Position numbers and translations under genes: made by a program
Part shown: positions 30,301 to 40,434 of the stretch, piece by piece
Position numbering within the stretch: position 1 is the stretch's first letter
Layout: each line of letters starts with the position of its first letter
The notes under the pieces: generated by a model
Seen by the model: the letters and a program-made list of their open reading frames with translations, nothing else
Database searches by the model: none
What the model was told of the DNA's origin: nothing
Origin: Planoprotostelium fungivorum
Lineage: Eukaryota > Evosea > Variosea > Cavosteliida > Cavosteliaceae
NCBI GenBank assembly: GCA_003024175.1
Contig: MDYQ01000134.1
Location: 1 to 64,000 of the forward strand
DNA: 64,000 nucleotides
Direction of reading: 5' to 3'

Positions 30301-30954
30301 AGATGTAGGTGGCCGAGCTGTCTCCTTCGCTGTGGGCGTTCATACTGCAGGATGCGGAGAAATACAAGAATCCATTCTACAACGCGCACACTTCACCGGC
30401 AGTACTGTACCCCAACTCGGACGTCAGCAGTATGTTGCTGTGGAAATCCTACTATTTCAGGTGCGTCTACAACGTTGTAGATGAGAGAACGAATATCGGG
30501 CAGATATCTCATCGACGCCGAGCTGTTGTCACAGTACGACAACAAGTTCATCGAGATTGGGAGAGAATTGCAGGAGGAAATGAAAGGCATCAAGACCGAG
30601 AGGGACCTTTTGAAGGAAAAGGTCGAAGAATTGGAGAGGAAAATGAGAGAGGTAATGGCAGGTTGTAGACGGAGAAGTGACTCGTTGTAGATGGAGAAGA
30701 ACAGACCGAACGGGACGACGGGGAAGGATGGAAATCTCACGGGAACTTCACCGTTCAATGGAACCTCTATCGGCTTCAACGCTCCCACTCAGGCTAAAAA
30801 TAGCAAACCTGTCAATCTACAACCTGCCAGTCTCATCGTGGAGGAAGATTGGGTACACGTGAGGAGTTCAGAGATTATTTCGAGAGATCTCACGGAAAAT
30901 TCAGATGAAGGGAGATCGACAGAGAGCAGAGAGCACGAGGGTGATGGCTCATGA
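27306..30954 (+). CDS. Myotubularin-family phosphoinositide 3-phosphatase
   Basis: It removes the 3-phosphate from PI3P and PI(3,5)P2 on endosomes. ATG 27306 plus a 43-nt intron gives MVGANVCTDTND. A Ser/Pro-rich N-terminus is followed by a PH-GRAM domain (KNMKGTLYMSNYQIIFLP ... ATIARFEK) and the phosphatase domain: YQLCDTYPKIIVVP, GRIPALTWMNS, RCSQPKTG, IMDARPMANALANMALGGG and the loop HCSDGWDRT with catalytic Cys (codon 29751-29753). SPIFFQFIDATWQ and SGRFGTFLLDS come next. A coiled coil and a Ser-rich tail end at 30954. CX5R is intact, so it should be active. The intron inside the catalytic loop (29763-29922) is long and rich in ATCATG repeats. At least six introns carry the CTACAACG motif, including the 25-nt one at 30461. 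It is divergent from the receptor kinase (197 bp). Confidence 0.9.
30461..30485 (+). repeat. 25-nt mini-intron containing a motif palindrome
   Basis: The intron runs from donor GTGCG through a 16-bp palindrome (30466-30481) to TGAG. Its removal joins WKSYYF-R to ERISGRYLIDAEL in frame, as expected for the myotubularin C-terminus and its coiled coil. Ending the intron at the earlier TAG would put a stop codon in frame. The sequence is nearly the same as the 25-nt intron at 16559-16583. Confidence 0.75.
30676..30695 (+). repeat. Extended motif supplying an acceptor
   Basis: AGTGACTCGTTGTAGATGGA spans the 3' splice site of the last myotubularin intron. The intron ends at ...CGTTGTAG and the exon starts ATGGAGAAG. 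The same 20-mer occurs at 55048-55067 and 24171-24190. A second, degenerate copy (GGTTGTAGACGGAGA) lies in the same intron at about 30660. Confidence 0.8.
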
Positions 30955-31209
30955 GTATCCTCTACAGATCACGGCGGACTACTATTCGAACGGAGGACAG
31001 AACGGGAGCTGAAGAGGATGAGATCGTTGGAGTGATGGAGATGTAATTAGATGTAAAGAAGAGAACCGGTCACCTCTCATGAGAGGACGTTGTATTCTGA
31101 AATAAACTTGGCCATCGTTGTTCGTAATTGTGACTTTCAGAGAAGATGGAGATGACATGAGGTTCGAACATCGGGAATATTTATTTCTCACTGTTAACGG
31201 AAGCGCTTC

Positions 31210-32372
31210 ATGGCAGGTGAGGGAGGACCTTCTAAAAGAGGAACGAGAGCAGCTTGTCTATCGTGTAAAGCATCTCACGTGTGCTGTGATGAAGGTAAAT
31301 GAGATAATCAGGTGATTCGATTTGGTATTGACTCGATGCATTCAGCTCGTCCTTGTTCGAGATGTATACGGCTGAATAGAGAATGCATCGATCCTAATCT
31401 CAATCAAACGAAGAGAAGCCCAAAAAATCCAACACCATCGCCCACCGATTCACTCCCACCGACACCACAAGTTCAGGTGACAACACCACCGAGTAGAGGT
31501 CTGTTTCATCGATTGAGTGAATCTCATTTATTCCAAGATGATAGCCATCTGGTTGTGCAATCTATGATGCAACAACAAGGACAGACAGAATACAGTGACG
31601 TAAGTTGGATCAACACTGGAATATCAGAGGAACACCAGACGTTCAACATGGCCCTTCTTGGTTTTACACAACCGATAGAGAAGAGAACAGCAGAAGACGT
31701 CGTCCAACTCATGTCGAGCAGGTGGAAACAAACAACTGAATGCATTTCTAACGACGTAGAGGATGGATGACTGAGAGAGAGGCGGCGTTATTTATCAAGA
31801 CTTGCATCTCCATCAACGAGGAGAGGAAGAGAAACTTGGATGCATCACAAGTTCAAGAGAGACTGTCGGTGCGTAATCATCTTCCATGACATCCGCTGAT
31901 CTCTCGTAGAACATGGAGAGACACATTGACGAGAGTCCATTACCCACCATCGTCACCAACTGTTTCGGACAGATCACTCATTTCAATGACTCCTTCATCC
32001 GAACCACCGGCATCACTGCCCATCCCGAAGACATCATCTCATTAGACTTGTTCGACTACTCCCCCAGCACCATGAGGTTCGTGTCTCTTCTCATGTCCAC
32101 CTCCATCTGATCACACGAGAAGGATGCTGTCGTGGTTCGCCCTCTCACCCAACCGCTCCCTCGTCATCCCCGCCTTCCTTCGCGTGTGGACACCGGGAAC
32201 AGACTTTAAAACGGTGCAACGACACGGACTGGTGAGACGATGGAGAAGATGATGCAGCTGATGAACGCAGAGCTACATAGAGGGAGTGCAATGGATCGAT
32301 CGAGACATGATCGGACAGATGCCAGCCTGCGCCAAAGTCTATTTCATGCCTTCACCGGCTTCCGTCTCTTGA
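31210..32372 (+). CDS. Zn2Cys6 transcription factor with PAS domain
   Basis: ATG 31210 opens MAGEGGPSKRGTRAACLSCK. The zinc cluster is ACLSCKASHVCCDE joined by an intron to ARPCSRCIRLNRECID, with all six cysteines. The HVCCDEARPC spacing recalls fungal regulators of gluconeogenesis and respiration (Ert1/AcuK/Rds2 type). A Pro/Ser/Thr-rich linker follows, then a helical region, then a PAS-like segment (PLPTIVTNCFGQITHFNDSFIRTTG) to the stop at 32372. PAS domains bind small ligands or partners, and the Ert1/AcuK group also has one. One intron (31756) appears to be only 20-26 nt. Target genes cannot be read. It is convergent with the LRR-filamin gene, 53 bp apart. Confidence 0.8.
31756..31775 (+). 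other. Very short intron (20 or 26 nt)
   Basis: The frame before (ECISND) and the frame after (REAALFIKTCISINEE) differ by two. Removing GTAGAGGATGGATGACTGAG (20 nt), or 26 nt to the next AG pair, restores one reading frame. It contains ATGACTGAG, a possible branch site next to the acceptor. It does not contain the CTACAACG motif. Confidence 0.5.
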
Positions 32373-32425
32373 TTTGTATAAACTCCTCTTGTACTCTCTA
32401 TTGAATCACCAGCGTCTGCACTCTC

Positions 32426-34471
32426 TCAGTCTCCTCTTCTCTCTTCAAAACTCACCCAGGGACTGTTCTTGATCTCTTCGTTTCGCAGGGTGACAGACAC
32501 TTCGTACTCTCCCGCTTGTCTAAAGTTGTAGAAGACACTGTACGTGCCGTCTTTCAAGTCCTTCAAGATGAGCTCAGCCTGGACTCCCGTGCTGATGATG
32601 TCAGGAGAGGTGATGGATGTCGCTCACCTCTTGTTGTAACACTTGACTTTGAAGTTCTCTCCTCCGGTGGTTCTGGGGCCACCCTTGTAATCCATTCCCT
32701 TTATTGTGAAGGATTTTCCTTGGGCAACGGGTCCGTAGTCCCTGCAGAGGTAAGTTGATCTACAACGAGACGGGATGTCGATCTACAACCAGCCGAGTCG
32801 TGGGGATGTCTCACCTGAATTCACCCTCGGCGATGGTGGTGGCAGGCCAGGCTTGGGTGTAAGGCTTCAGGTTGGATAGGAACTCTAAGGGACCATCTTG
32901 CATCCACTGAATGAAGGGTGGCTATCACTTTTTTCAGAACGGCGATTTCATCATCACGATGATGATGATGCGAGATGATTGATGATGATGCGAGATGATG
33001 GCCTGAAGGAATGGAGGTGGAAGGGTTGTAGATGAGTACCTTGAGTGGATTACCATCCAAATTGAATTCAATGCTGGGGTTGATCCATCCAAATTCACCC
33101 GGAACCTCTGATATCTTGTTGTTCGTGAACACCACCTTACGTAAAGTCTCGTACAGATGTCCCAACTATCGACGTTCAATATGGTCGACGCGTCTCGTTG
33201 TAGATCCTCGAAGAGTAGAAATATATTTTTCGATCTCTCTCACCTCGTGTGGCATGACTTTGATTTGATTCTCTGATGCAATGAAAATTCTCATCTTCTT
33301 CAACTTGCCAATGGATGTGGGCAATCCAGTCAACTGATTGCGCAATAAATTGAGTTCTTCTAATGCCTCCAATTTGTAGATCTACAACCGTAAGTCGACC
33401 ATCTACAACGAGTCGTACGTCATCCGGTATTGCCGTGATTGAATTGGCCTTGAGGTCCAGCTTCTAAAGAAAAGTGAGAAGAGGTGAGGCACATGTGACG
33501 TTACCTCCACAATTGTGAGAGTGAAGAATGCAGGAGGTAAATCGGTCAGCTTGTTCTCTGCAAGGTTCAATGTCTTCAACCTCGTCAGTTGTCCCAGTGT
33601 CTGCTCGTTCGTCGGTGAATGAATAAAATAAAGTGAGTTTACGCACGGGCAAGCTGGTAGACGTGAGACTGTTACCGTTGAGGTCCAAATTCTCCAAGAG
33701 AGATAATTTGTTTCCAAAGTCCTCTGGAAGTGTCGTAAATTTGTTCAACCTGCATCCATCATCAGCGATCATCGACATCATCATCGTCCTCACGAGATGT
33801 CTAAGATCCTCAGTTTCTTGAAGGAGAAGAGAACGGAGGGTACAGATGCGAGCTCGGATGCAGCCCAATTCAGGTTTGTGAGTGTCTCGCTGTAGGTGTT
33901 GGAAATCTCCTTCACTTTGTTCCTGGAGATATCCAGCGTGTGAAGCCTGGGGAAGGCGAGAGAATGAGGAAACTCCATCAGATTGTTTCCCGCCACATTG
34001 AGATTGACCAGACCGGTGAGACGGTTGAGACAATTGGGGAGGATCGAGATTTCGTTGTAGCTGAGATTCAACACCTCTGTGAGATGATTGATATGGAGAT
34101 TGGGAATGATGATGGAAGAGAGCTCACGGATGTGTGCCAACTCAAGGATGGGCTTCTCATCGATGACTTTGATTCGATTACGCTCGAGATTGAGTTCGGT
34201 TACCGTCTTCAACTTTCCCAATCTCTGAGGGATTCGGGGGAGTTCCACCTGATTCGAAACGTTACGATCGAAGATCCTTCGAGAAGAGCGACCGATGTAC
34301 CCGTGTCTATCGGATAATGCATTGTCGTCTGAGTCCGCTCACCTCTTTCAGATTCAGCTCTTTGGACTGTTCTCTTTTACAAGACTGTATTCTGGCCCTT
34401 GCCATCGAAGTGAGATCGCTTCCGAGTTTGAGAGATCCCTTCTCGTCGACGTGCATCAGATCCTTCATCAT
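32426..34471 (-). CDS. Leucine-rich-repeat protein with C-terminal filamin repeat
   Basis: ATG 34471 opens MMKDLMHVDEKGSLKLGSDL. After an intron come about ten LRRs of the 23-residue type (TVTELNLERNRIKVI, EVLNLSYNEISILPNCL, LHTLDISRNKVKEI, LKTLNLAENKLTDLP, LEELNLLRNQLTGLP). The last part is a filamin/ABP280 Ig-like repeat (YGPVAQGKSFTIKGMDYKGG ... GGENFKV ... DGTYSVFYNFRQAGEYEVSV). LRRs bind proteins and filamin repeats link to actin regulators or membrane receptors, so a scaffold is likely. Introns near 32760, 33028, 33197 and 33377 carry the CTACAACG motif, two of them twice. The exact 3' end is uncertain: a stop follows at 32426, or one more intron adds about 17 residues. Confidence 0.75.
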
Positions 34472-34647
34472 CTCCGTGTCCCTCTACTCTCCCTCTATCT
34501 GATAGTTCAAACGCGACCGTTACTGGAAACCAATGGATGGTTGATCTACAGCGATGACAACGGGAGTTTATTTCTCCTCAACGCGGACACTTTTGATCGA
34601 TGATGACGCTGACCACACATTCAAGATGAGACGTCCTCCATGTACAT

Positions 34648-35022
34648 TTATAAACAAAGCCCCGGTCGTCCACCGATGAGCATACTTTCAAACTGTTGTA
34701 TCGTTCGCTGCATTCGATGACATTGCATCGTCGTCTCCTCTTCTCTCGTCGGCGTTGATGGTTGTGTCAAGACGTCGGATGTGCTCTCGTCCCAGATGAA
34801 GAGTGGTTGACTCAGAAGATCCAATGCGAGTAGATCCAGTTGTTGATCGTCTTGACACAGGAGATCACTCAGCCTCCCTTCATATGTATTCCACTCTGGT
34901 GTTGGATTCCACTCGGTGTTACTCGAGAACTTCATCCTCTTTACGTTGGGTTCCTGATCACAGTCAGCCTCATCTTCATCCTCTTCCAGCTTCTTCACCT
35001 CTTCTTGATAGGTTCTCTTCAT
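34648..35022 (-). CDS. Hypothetical acidic protein, 124 residues
   Basis: Single-exon frame starting MKRTYQEEVKKLEEDEDEAD. It has an acidic coiled N-terminus, a basic KRMK patch that could be a nuclear signal, a Trp/Asn-rich middle (EWNPTPEWNTYEGRLSDLL) and a Cys-poor tail ending GLCL. No family recognised. It lies upstream of the LRR-filamin gene on the same strand. Calling it a gene rests on length and non-random composition only. Confidence 0.45.
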   Translation of the reverse strand: MKRTYQEEVKKLEEDEDEADCDQEPNVKRMKFSSNTEWNPTPEWNTYEGRLSDLLCQDDQQLDLLALDLLSQPLFIWDESTSDVLTQPSTPTREEETTMQCHRMQRTIQQFESMLIGGRPGLCL

Positions 35023-36268
35023 CGTGTCGCTGTTGCTTGTGTGGGTCTTTCGGACTCTGCGTTGTCTGGTGTGTGTGACCTCCTTCCTTTTTTGTTGCTC
35101 CTTCGGTTGGTAGCGACAGGGCTCTCATCTGTCAAAGACTCAGTCACCTTAACCCACCTTTCCTTCTCGTTAGGAATTTCACTAGCTAAAATACCATGGA
35201 GATTTCAATCTGCAGTAAGAAAACATATCCTATGCCCTAAGGCCCATGTGTAACACGGAGAAAAGAGAACAGCTCCCACACAGAGACGGTTACGTTTTAT
35301 CACCTTCTATCGGGGTTTCCTTCAATGTCTTCCAGAATCAGAGAATCCGACCAGGGACTGGAAGGACCACAGACGCAACGGGAGATAGAAGTCCAGGCGA
35401 ATCAGCCACGTTGCAGTAGCGGTTGACATTTCCGGAGGTTCAAAGACCCATTCTTATCATAGAACGATTCGGGGGCTTCGATGACAGTGGGAGAAATTCT
35501 ATCTCTGGGTTTATTCAAAACGATCACGCCCGACGGACGCATTCTCTTCTCTTTGTCTTTTCGTCCCACGTACACACCCGAGGACCCATCTCATTCTTGC
35601 GCTTAAATGTGTTCTGCTTCTGTGTCAGGGCAGGTCATAGGTAGGTTAAAGAATGAGAAGGTGATGGAACACGTTCGCATTTATCGCGATGTCTGGTGGG
35701 ATAGGCCGATGTCCTAAGAGGGAAATCTGCTTCGTGAGCGGATCTATACGAATTTCCTGGAAAGGAGCCGTGTAGATGTGAAAGGAGGTGGATCGTATGA
35801 TGTCAGCGATTGTGCTGTCACCACAGGGACCTCATATCATCTTAAGATGACATTCTGGAAGGCTTCTGGTACGCGAGATGTTCCTCAACTCACTCGCGTA
35901 CTCACCTTGTTTCGTCGCCCTTGCACCTTCATCATGCTCATCATCTTCTTTACGCGATGGAATCGGAAGACATTTCAGAACCAACGTTGTATGGGGCGTG
36001 ACCTCTGGAGGACTCACGGGGATGTTGGGACTTGATCTCTCCCGATGAATGGCGGGTCTCAAGATCACCTGACGACCAGGAAGCTTCCGTTTGTCCCAAT
36101 TCTGCTTCCTTTCTGTTGAACCGGTTGCTCATTCCGGACGGCCTTCTCTGGAACATGCTGGGTCTCAGTGTCCACCAACTTTCATCGGTCACGGTCGTCC
36201 CGTTCTATATCTTTCAGACTCATCACCAATTTTGCCAAACAACTGTGACACCTTCCATTACATCATCT
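35023..36268. other. Spacer with unresolved minus-strand frames
   Basis: No clear gene. Minus-strand frames at 35832-36068 and 35950-36192 (Ser/Glu/Arg-rich, for example TEASWSSGDLETRHSSGEI) could be further 3' exons of the PPP4R1-like gene, because their composition is similar and GT/AG pairs are present. I could not join them with confidence. From 35100 to 35800 nothing recognisable was seen. Confidence 0.35.
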
Positions 36269-39200
36269 TCATTCAACATTGTTCTCCTCAATCACATCCT
36301 CGGCCAACTCTTCTTCTGGCACTCCCTCTTTTGTCATTTCCTCCTCTTCTTCCTCTTCCGTTTCTTCCTTCTCTCTTGTCTCCTCTTCCTCTCTCGTCTC
36401 TTCTTCCTCTTCTCTTGTCTTCACTTCCTCTCCTCTTGTCTTCACTTCCTCTCCTGTTTCTTCTTCCTCTTCTGTCTCTTCAATTGGGATGCCGTGTGGT
36501 ACATTTCCATTGTCCTTCACTCCATTCGTTACAGGCTCTATCTGTACATCTACGTCCTGCTCCATCTTCTCCTCTTCCCTCTCTACTCTCTCCTCTTCTT
36601 CGTTCTCTTCTACTTTCTCCTCCTGTGCTTTCTCCTCTACTGTCTCCTCCACACCCTCTGCTGTCTCCTCTACTCCCCTTTTCTCCTCTCCGTCCACCCC
36701 TTTCTTCTCTTCTTGTCCTTCTACCTCTCGTCTCTCCTCCACTCTCTTCTCTTCCTCCCTCTCCTCCACTCTCTTCTCTTCTTCCCTCTCCTCCACTCTC
36801 TTCTCTTCTCTCTCCTCCTCTTCCATTCTCTCCTCGAAAGAGCTGGGAGTGATCTCTTCAATGACAAAGGCCCTCTCAATCTTCTCTGCCGAAGAAGGAA
36901 ATCCTTCCACCATCAGGTTCATCCTCTCTCCTCCTCACCTTCTGGTAGATCATTCTTCTCTCTCGATGGTTTCGGGGTGGCGGGTGTCCTACGTTCGAGT
37001 CCACGAGTGGCGGTGGCAGAGACGTCTCTGTCTCTGTCCTTCTTTAGAGTCTCCAACATGTCTCGCATGTCTTCGTCTTCGTTGAAGGGTTCTGTGCGTG
37101 TCAGTCATATGAACAAGAGGAGGACACACCGATGGATTGTAGTTCGCTGAGCATCTTGGCCGTAGACAATCGGACGTTTGCAACTGGTCTCATCAGCATG
37201 ATGTCATGCGAGGTGATGGATGTGATGAGATGGATTGGATATATTTATGTGAGAATGAGATGTTACCTTTATCTTTGCTGAGTTTGCTGAACTTGGGCAT
37301 GAATCGACTGTAGAACAATTCGTCGTTCTCTGCGAAAAAGAGTTTCTCTCTTCCAACGACTTCAGAGAAGCTGATGAGCCGTCAGGGAGGAGATGTGAGC
37401 AGATCTCACAGTTGTCGGATGGAATAGCTGCTGTGCGTGGCAAAGTTGAGGAGTTGGAGGATGAGAACTTCGGTGTATTCTGATATCCTATCTCTCACGA
37501 GTCTCTTCAACATGAATCCAACCTACATCATCATCAGCATCACGATCGTGATGGTGATCATGATCGTGATCGTCCGAGATGACAAAAAACGGAGGAAATG
37601 ATCACCCTGGTGGCTGCCGTCTTTCTGATGCAAGCAAAAGTGTCGTAACAAGCGATGAGTAAAAGTGGTAAAATGTGTTCGTGGTTCGTCGGTGGATCGA
37701 ACAGCACGCACAGCTTCTCCAATTGTCTGTGACGTCACGTCATCTACACCGTTGTAGACGGTGATTCTCACTTGACGAGGGCTTTTCTTATTCTCCAATT
37801 CTGTGAGTGAATGAGCTGAGCGAAGGCGGGAAGATATCTTCTCTGAGATCTCGTTGTCACGGTGCCCAGGAATTCTCCCAAATTTTTCAGTACAGCCAGT
37901 TTGATCTGATGAGGTCAATCTACAACGAGCTAAAACGTCTCACCTCATCGATGTCCCTGAGATAATCTTCAAAGACCGGAATGAGAACGTTCTCGGAAGT
38001 TTCCGTGCCCAAGATCTTGGCGATCTACGTACGGTTCATCTACAACGAGACATAATTCATCGAATATCACCTCGTGAAGAGAATAAGCCATGGTCTGTCT
38101 GACTTTCCATTGTGTATCCTTCACCAATTGGAAGTAAAGAGAAGACACTTCACTCCACCTCTCACTCTTGATGGTATACAACACTCCTTCTCTACGTCAG
38201 AGGAATCACGTGACTCGTTGTATATCACCAGGGAAGAAATAGGCGCATTTCGGAATCATCTCGGTGTCTCCGAGGGATTTACCGAGGGCAGGCATCTGAC
38301 AGAAGGCTTGGGTCATCCTGTTGGACACCTTCTCACGTCAATCTACAACTCGCCACCTCCATCACCTGGTCCGGTGGTAGTAGAGAGATGAATTGTCCCA
38401 AATTGTACAGGACCACTCCCTTCACCCACCGCGATTGCTATTCTCGTCAATCTACAACTTTGTAGACGGACACTTACGTCGTCGATGAATCTCTCGAATA
38501 TGGGTAAGAGGATGGAGACTCTCTTGGCGTGATCGAACGTCTCTCCGATGCCGATGAGACTCTCTGCCGAAGCTTTTCTCACTCCCCAGACGGAGTCGGA
38601 GGATAATTGGATGTAAATCGGCATCTACAACGTTGTAGATCAGTCGCGGCCGCACGCAGCGTCTCACCAGATGTTGGATGCACAGTTCCATTCCCAGTGT
38701 CTTCGATAAGGCTTGTAGATTGGACGCCACGACCTGACATCTGTCATCTACAACCAACCAAATGATTTCTTTACCTTTCTGACTTTGTGCGATGCATCGT
38801 TGGCTAATGTTCTGATGATGGGAATAATTGCATTCGCGGCAGACTCAGCGGACATGAACGGAGGAAAGCTCGTCAGCAGCTGTTGTGGTCACGTGACCCA
38901 TCGAGTTTTCGTCGATTTTTCACACCTGAGCGGCGGCGATCCTGAGGTCTTCCGTCGTGGTGTCTCTGGCTAATGATTTCACTGTGGGGCAGAAGATGAT
39001 CTCTACATCTTCCGTCTTACTGATGGACGCCATCTCCACAAGAGAGTGAGTGGCTGACGTTCTCACCTGTTCTCCATCAGTGATGATGAGGTGATGATCG
39101 ATACCGATGTGATGGATTCATCATGTGAATAAAAAAAAGAATGAAAACTGGGTGGAAGGAGAGAGATGAAAACACGTGAAAAATGAAAATAGAATGTGAA

Positions 39201-39892
39201 GAGACGCACCCTTGGTGTCTTATCTGTACATAATTCCACTGTCAATGGAACGAGAATGTGTAGTGCAACGAGGTACGCTTCGTTCTGTTCTAGGCCGACG
39301 AGATGCTTGGCAATCTGTCGCGGTTATTATCGTGTCGTCTCACGTTAGTTGACGTGTCACCTCTGGAATCGTCTCGGCGAGAGCTTGGCGTATACTGGGT
39401 TCTTGTTCTGTCATCAATGCCTCCAGCAGCGGCACGATGTTCTTATCGATGTCCGAAAATTCGATCTGTGAGATGAGATGTTTCAAAGAGCGTATGATAT
39501 ATATCCTGTCGTCGTGTCATTCGACAGATGAGGTTGGATAATCACCGCTGCATGGGGATCTCTGAGTTGATGTATTTACGAATGCGATCCAGAACCGGAA
39601 GGGAGTCGTTGATAGCGAGGGCCGCTGAAGGATCGTCGGGGGCTAACATGATTTAGATAAAAACGATTCGTCCGATGGCAAAAGCGATCGGGAAGAGGTA
39701 TAACCAGCCCACCTTGGGCCTCTGACGACCTGGCGCCCATCATCCTGAGGAATTCTGTAACATGGTTTTAGGATCATGAGACAACGGGCAAAACGAGAAC
39801 GATCAGTTCTCGTGTACACGAGAGTCGATTGTGACCTCCAACGAGAGGTGTGAAGACCGAACGAAATGCATCTGGACGTTCTCACCGCTCAT
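36269..39892 (-). CDS. PPP4R1: HEAT-repeat protein, PPP4R1-like phosphatase regulatory subunit
   Basis: Regulatory A-like subunit of protein phosphatase 4. ATG 39892 plus an intron gives MSEFLRMMGARSSEAQAPDD. About 14 exons encode HEAT repeats: NIVPLLEALMTEQEPSIRQA, IIPIIRTLANDASHKVRK and IYIQLSSDSVWGVRKASAES. VKDTQWKVRQTMAYSLHEIA, VLIPVFEDYLRDIDEVR and SKLSKDKVANVRLSTAKML then follow. These match PPP4R1 order, including the DMQWKVRRTLAFSIHE and DLDEVR blocks of that family. A Glu-rich tail of about 200 residues (36269-36870) follows, not typical of PPP4R1, ending EENNVE. Introns near 37743, 37917, 38036, 38340, 38451, 38623 and 38748 carry the CTACAAC motif, three of them as palindromes. It may be longer at the 3' end. 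Confidence 0.75.
37743..37758. repeat. Motif palindrome variant in an intron
   Basis: TCTACACCGTTGTAGA lies in an intron of the PPP4R1-like gene whose removal joins KALVK to QLEKLC. The same 16-mer occurs at 47413-47428 in the SPATA20-like gene on the other strand. Confidence 0.8.
38623..38640. repeat. 18-bp perfect palindrome of the motif at an acceptor
   Basis: ATCTACAACGTTGTAGAT is self-complementary. On the minus strand it ends an intron of the PPP4R1-like gene at GTTGTAG, followed by the exon ATGCCGATTTACATC. Confidence 0.8.
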
Positions 39893-40434
39893 TGTGATCT
39901 CTCTATTGAGAACAAGTCAGGTGCAGCGGACACCGATAGCTGCAACGTGCAATGATATCCAATGTCTTCTCAACTGACCCGGGATCTCAACTGAGATGCC
40001 AGTGGTGTTTCAAAACAATACGAACGTGACACATCATCCTCGGCTCATGCTGACACAAAGAATGCCAGCGATGTGTCTTTTATTGCTTCTATATTCTCAC
40101 AGACAACCCACCTCCACACCCCACCCGGATGTCTTCTCATGAGATGACCATGAAAACAATCCCTCTCATCTACTCACACCAGAGGCTGGGCTGAAAGTAT
40201 AGATATAGAACCCCTCATGGTGCTCACGATCCACCTTTTCGGGAGGTGATCACCAGAACCGGTCTCCAAAGTAGGGAATTTTCTGCGAGCTCCCACAGCC
40301 GTTTGTCGCTTTCTCGGTTGTCATTTTATCTATAACAAACAAGGTGAGCCCGTTCCTCTTCTGCCGCCTCTCAACTGCTCAGTACCACTACCCATCACAT
40401 TACACATCGACGTCACCACAACGTTAGACTCTTA
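39893..40434. other. Divergent promoter region, PPP4R1-like and glucanase genes
   Basis: About 540 bp with no coding signal; it must hold both 5' regions. No specific element recognised. Confidence 0.4.

Noticed and set aside
36032-37150. Very long plus-strand frames rich in Leu/Phe/Ser opposite the PPP4R1-like tail
   Set aside because: They are the antisense of the Glu-rich GAG/GAA repeats; CTC/TTC repeats stay open in all frames. The minus strand has spliced homology to a known family.
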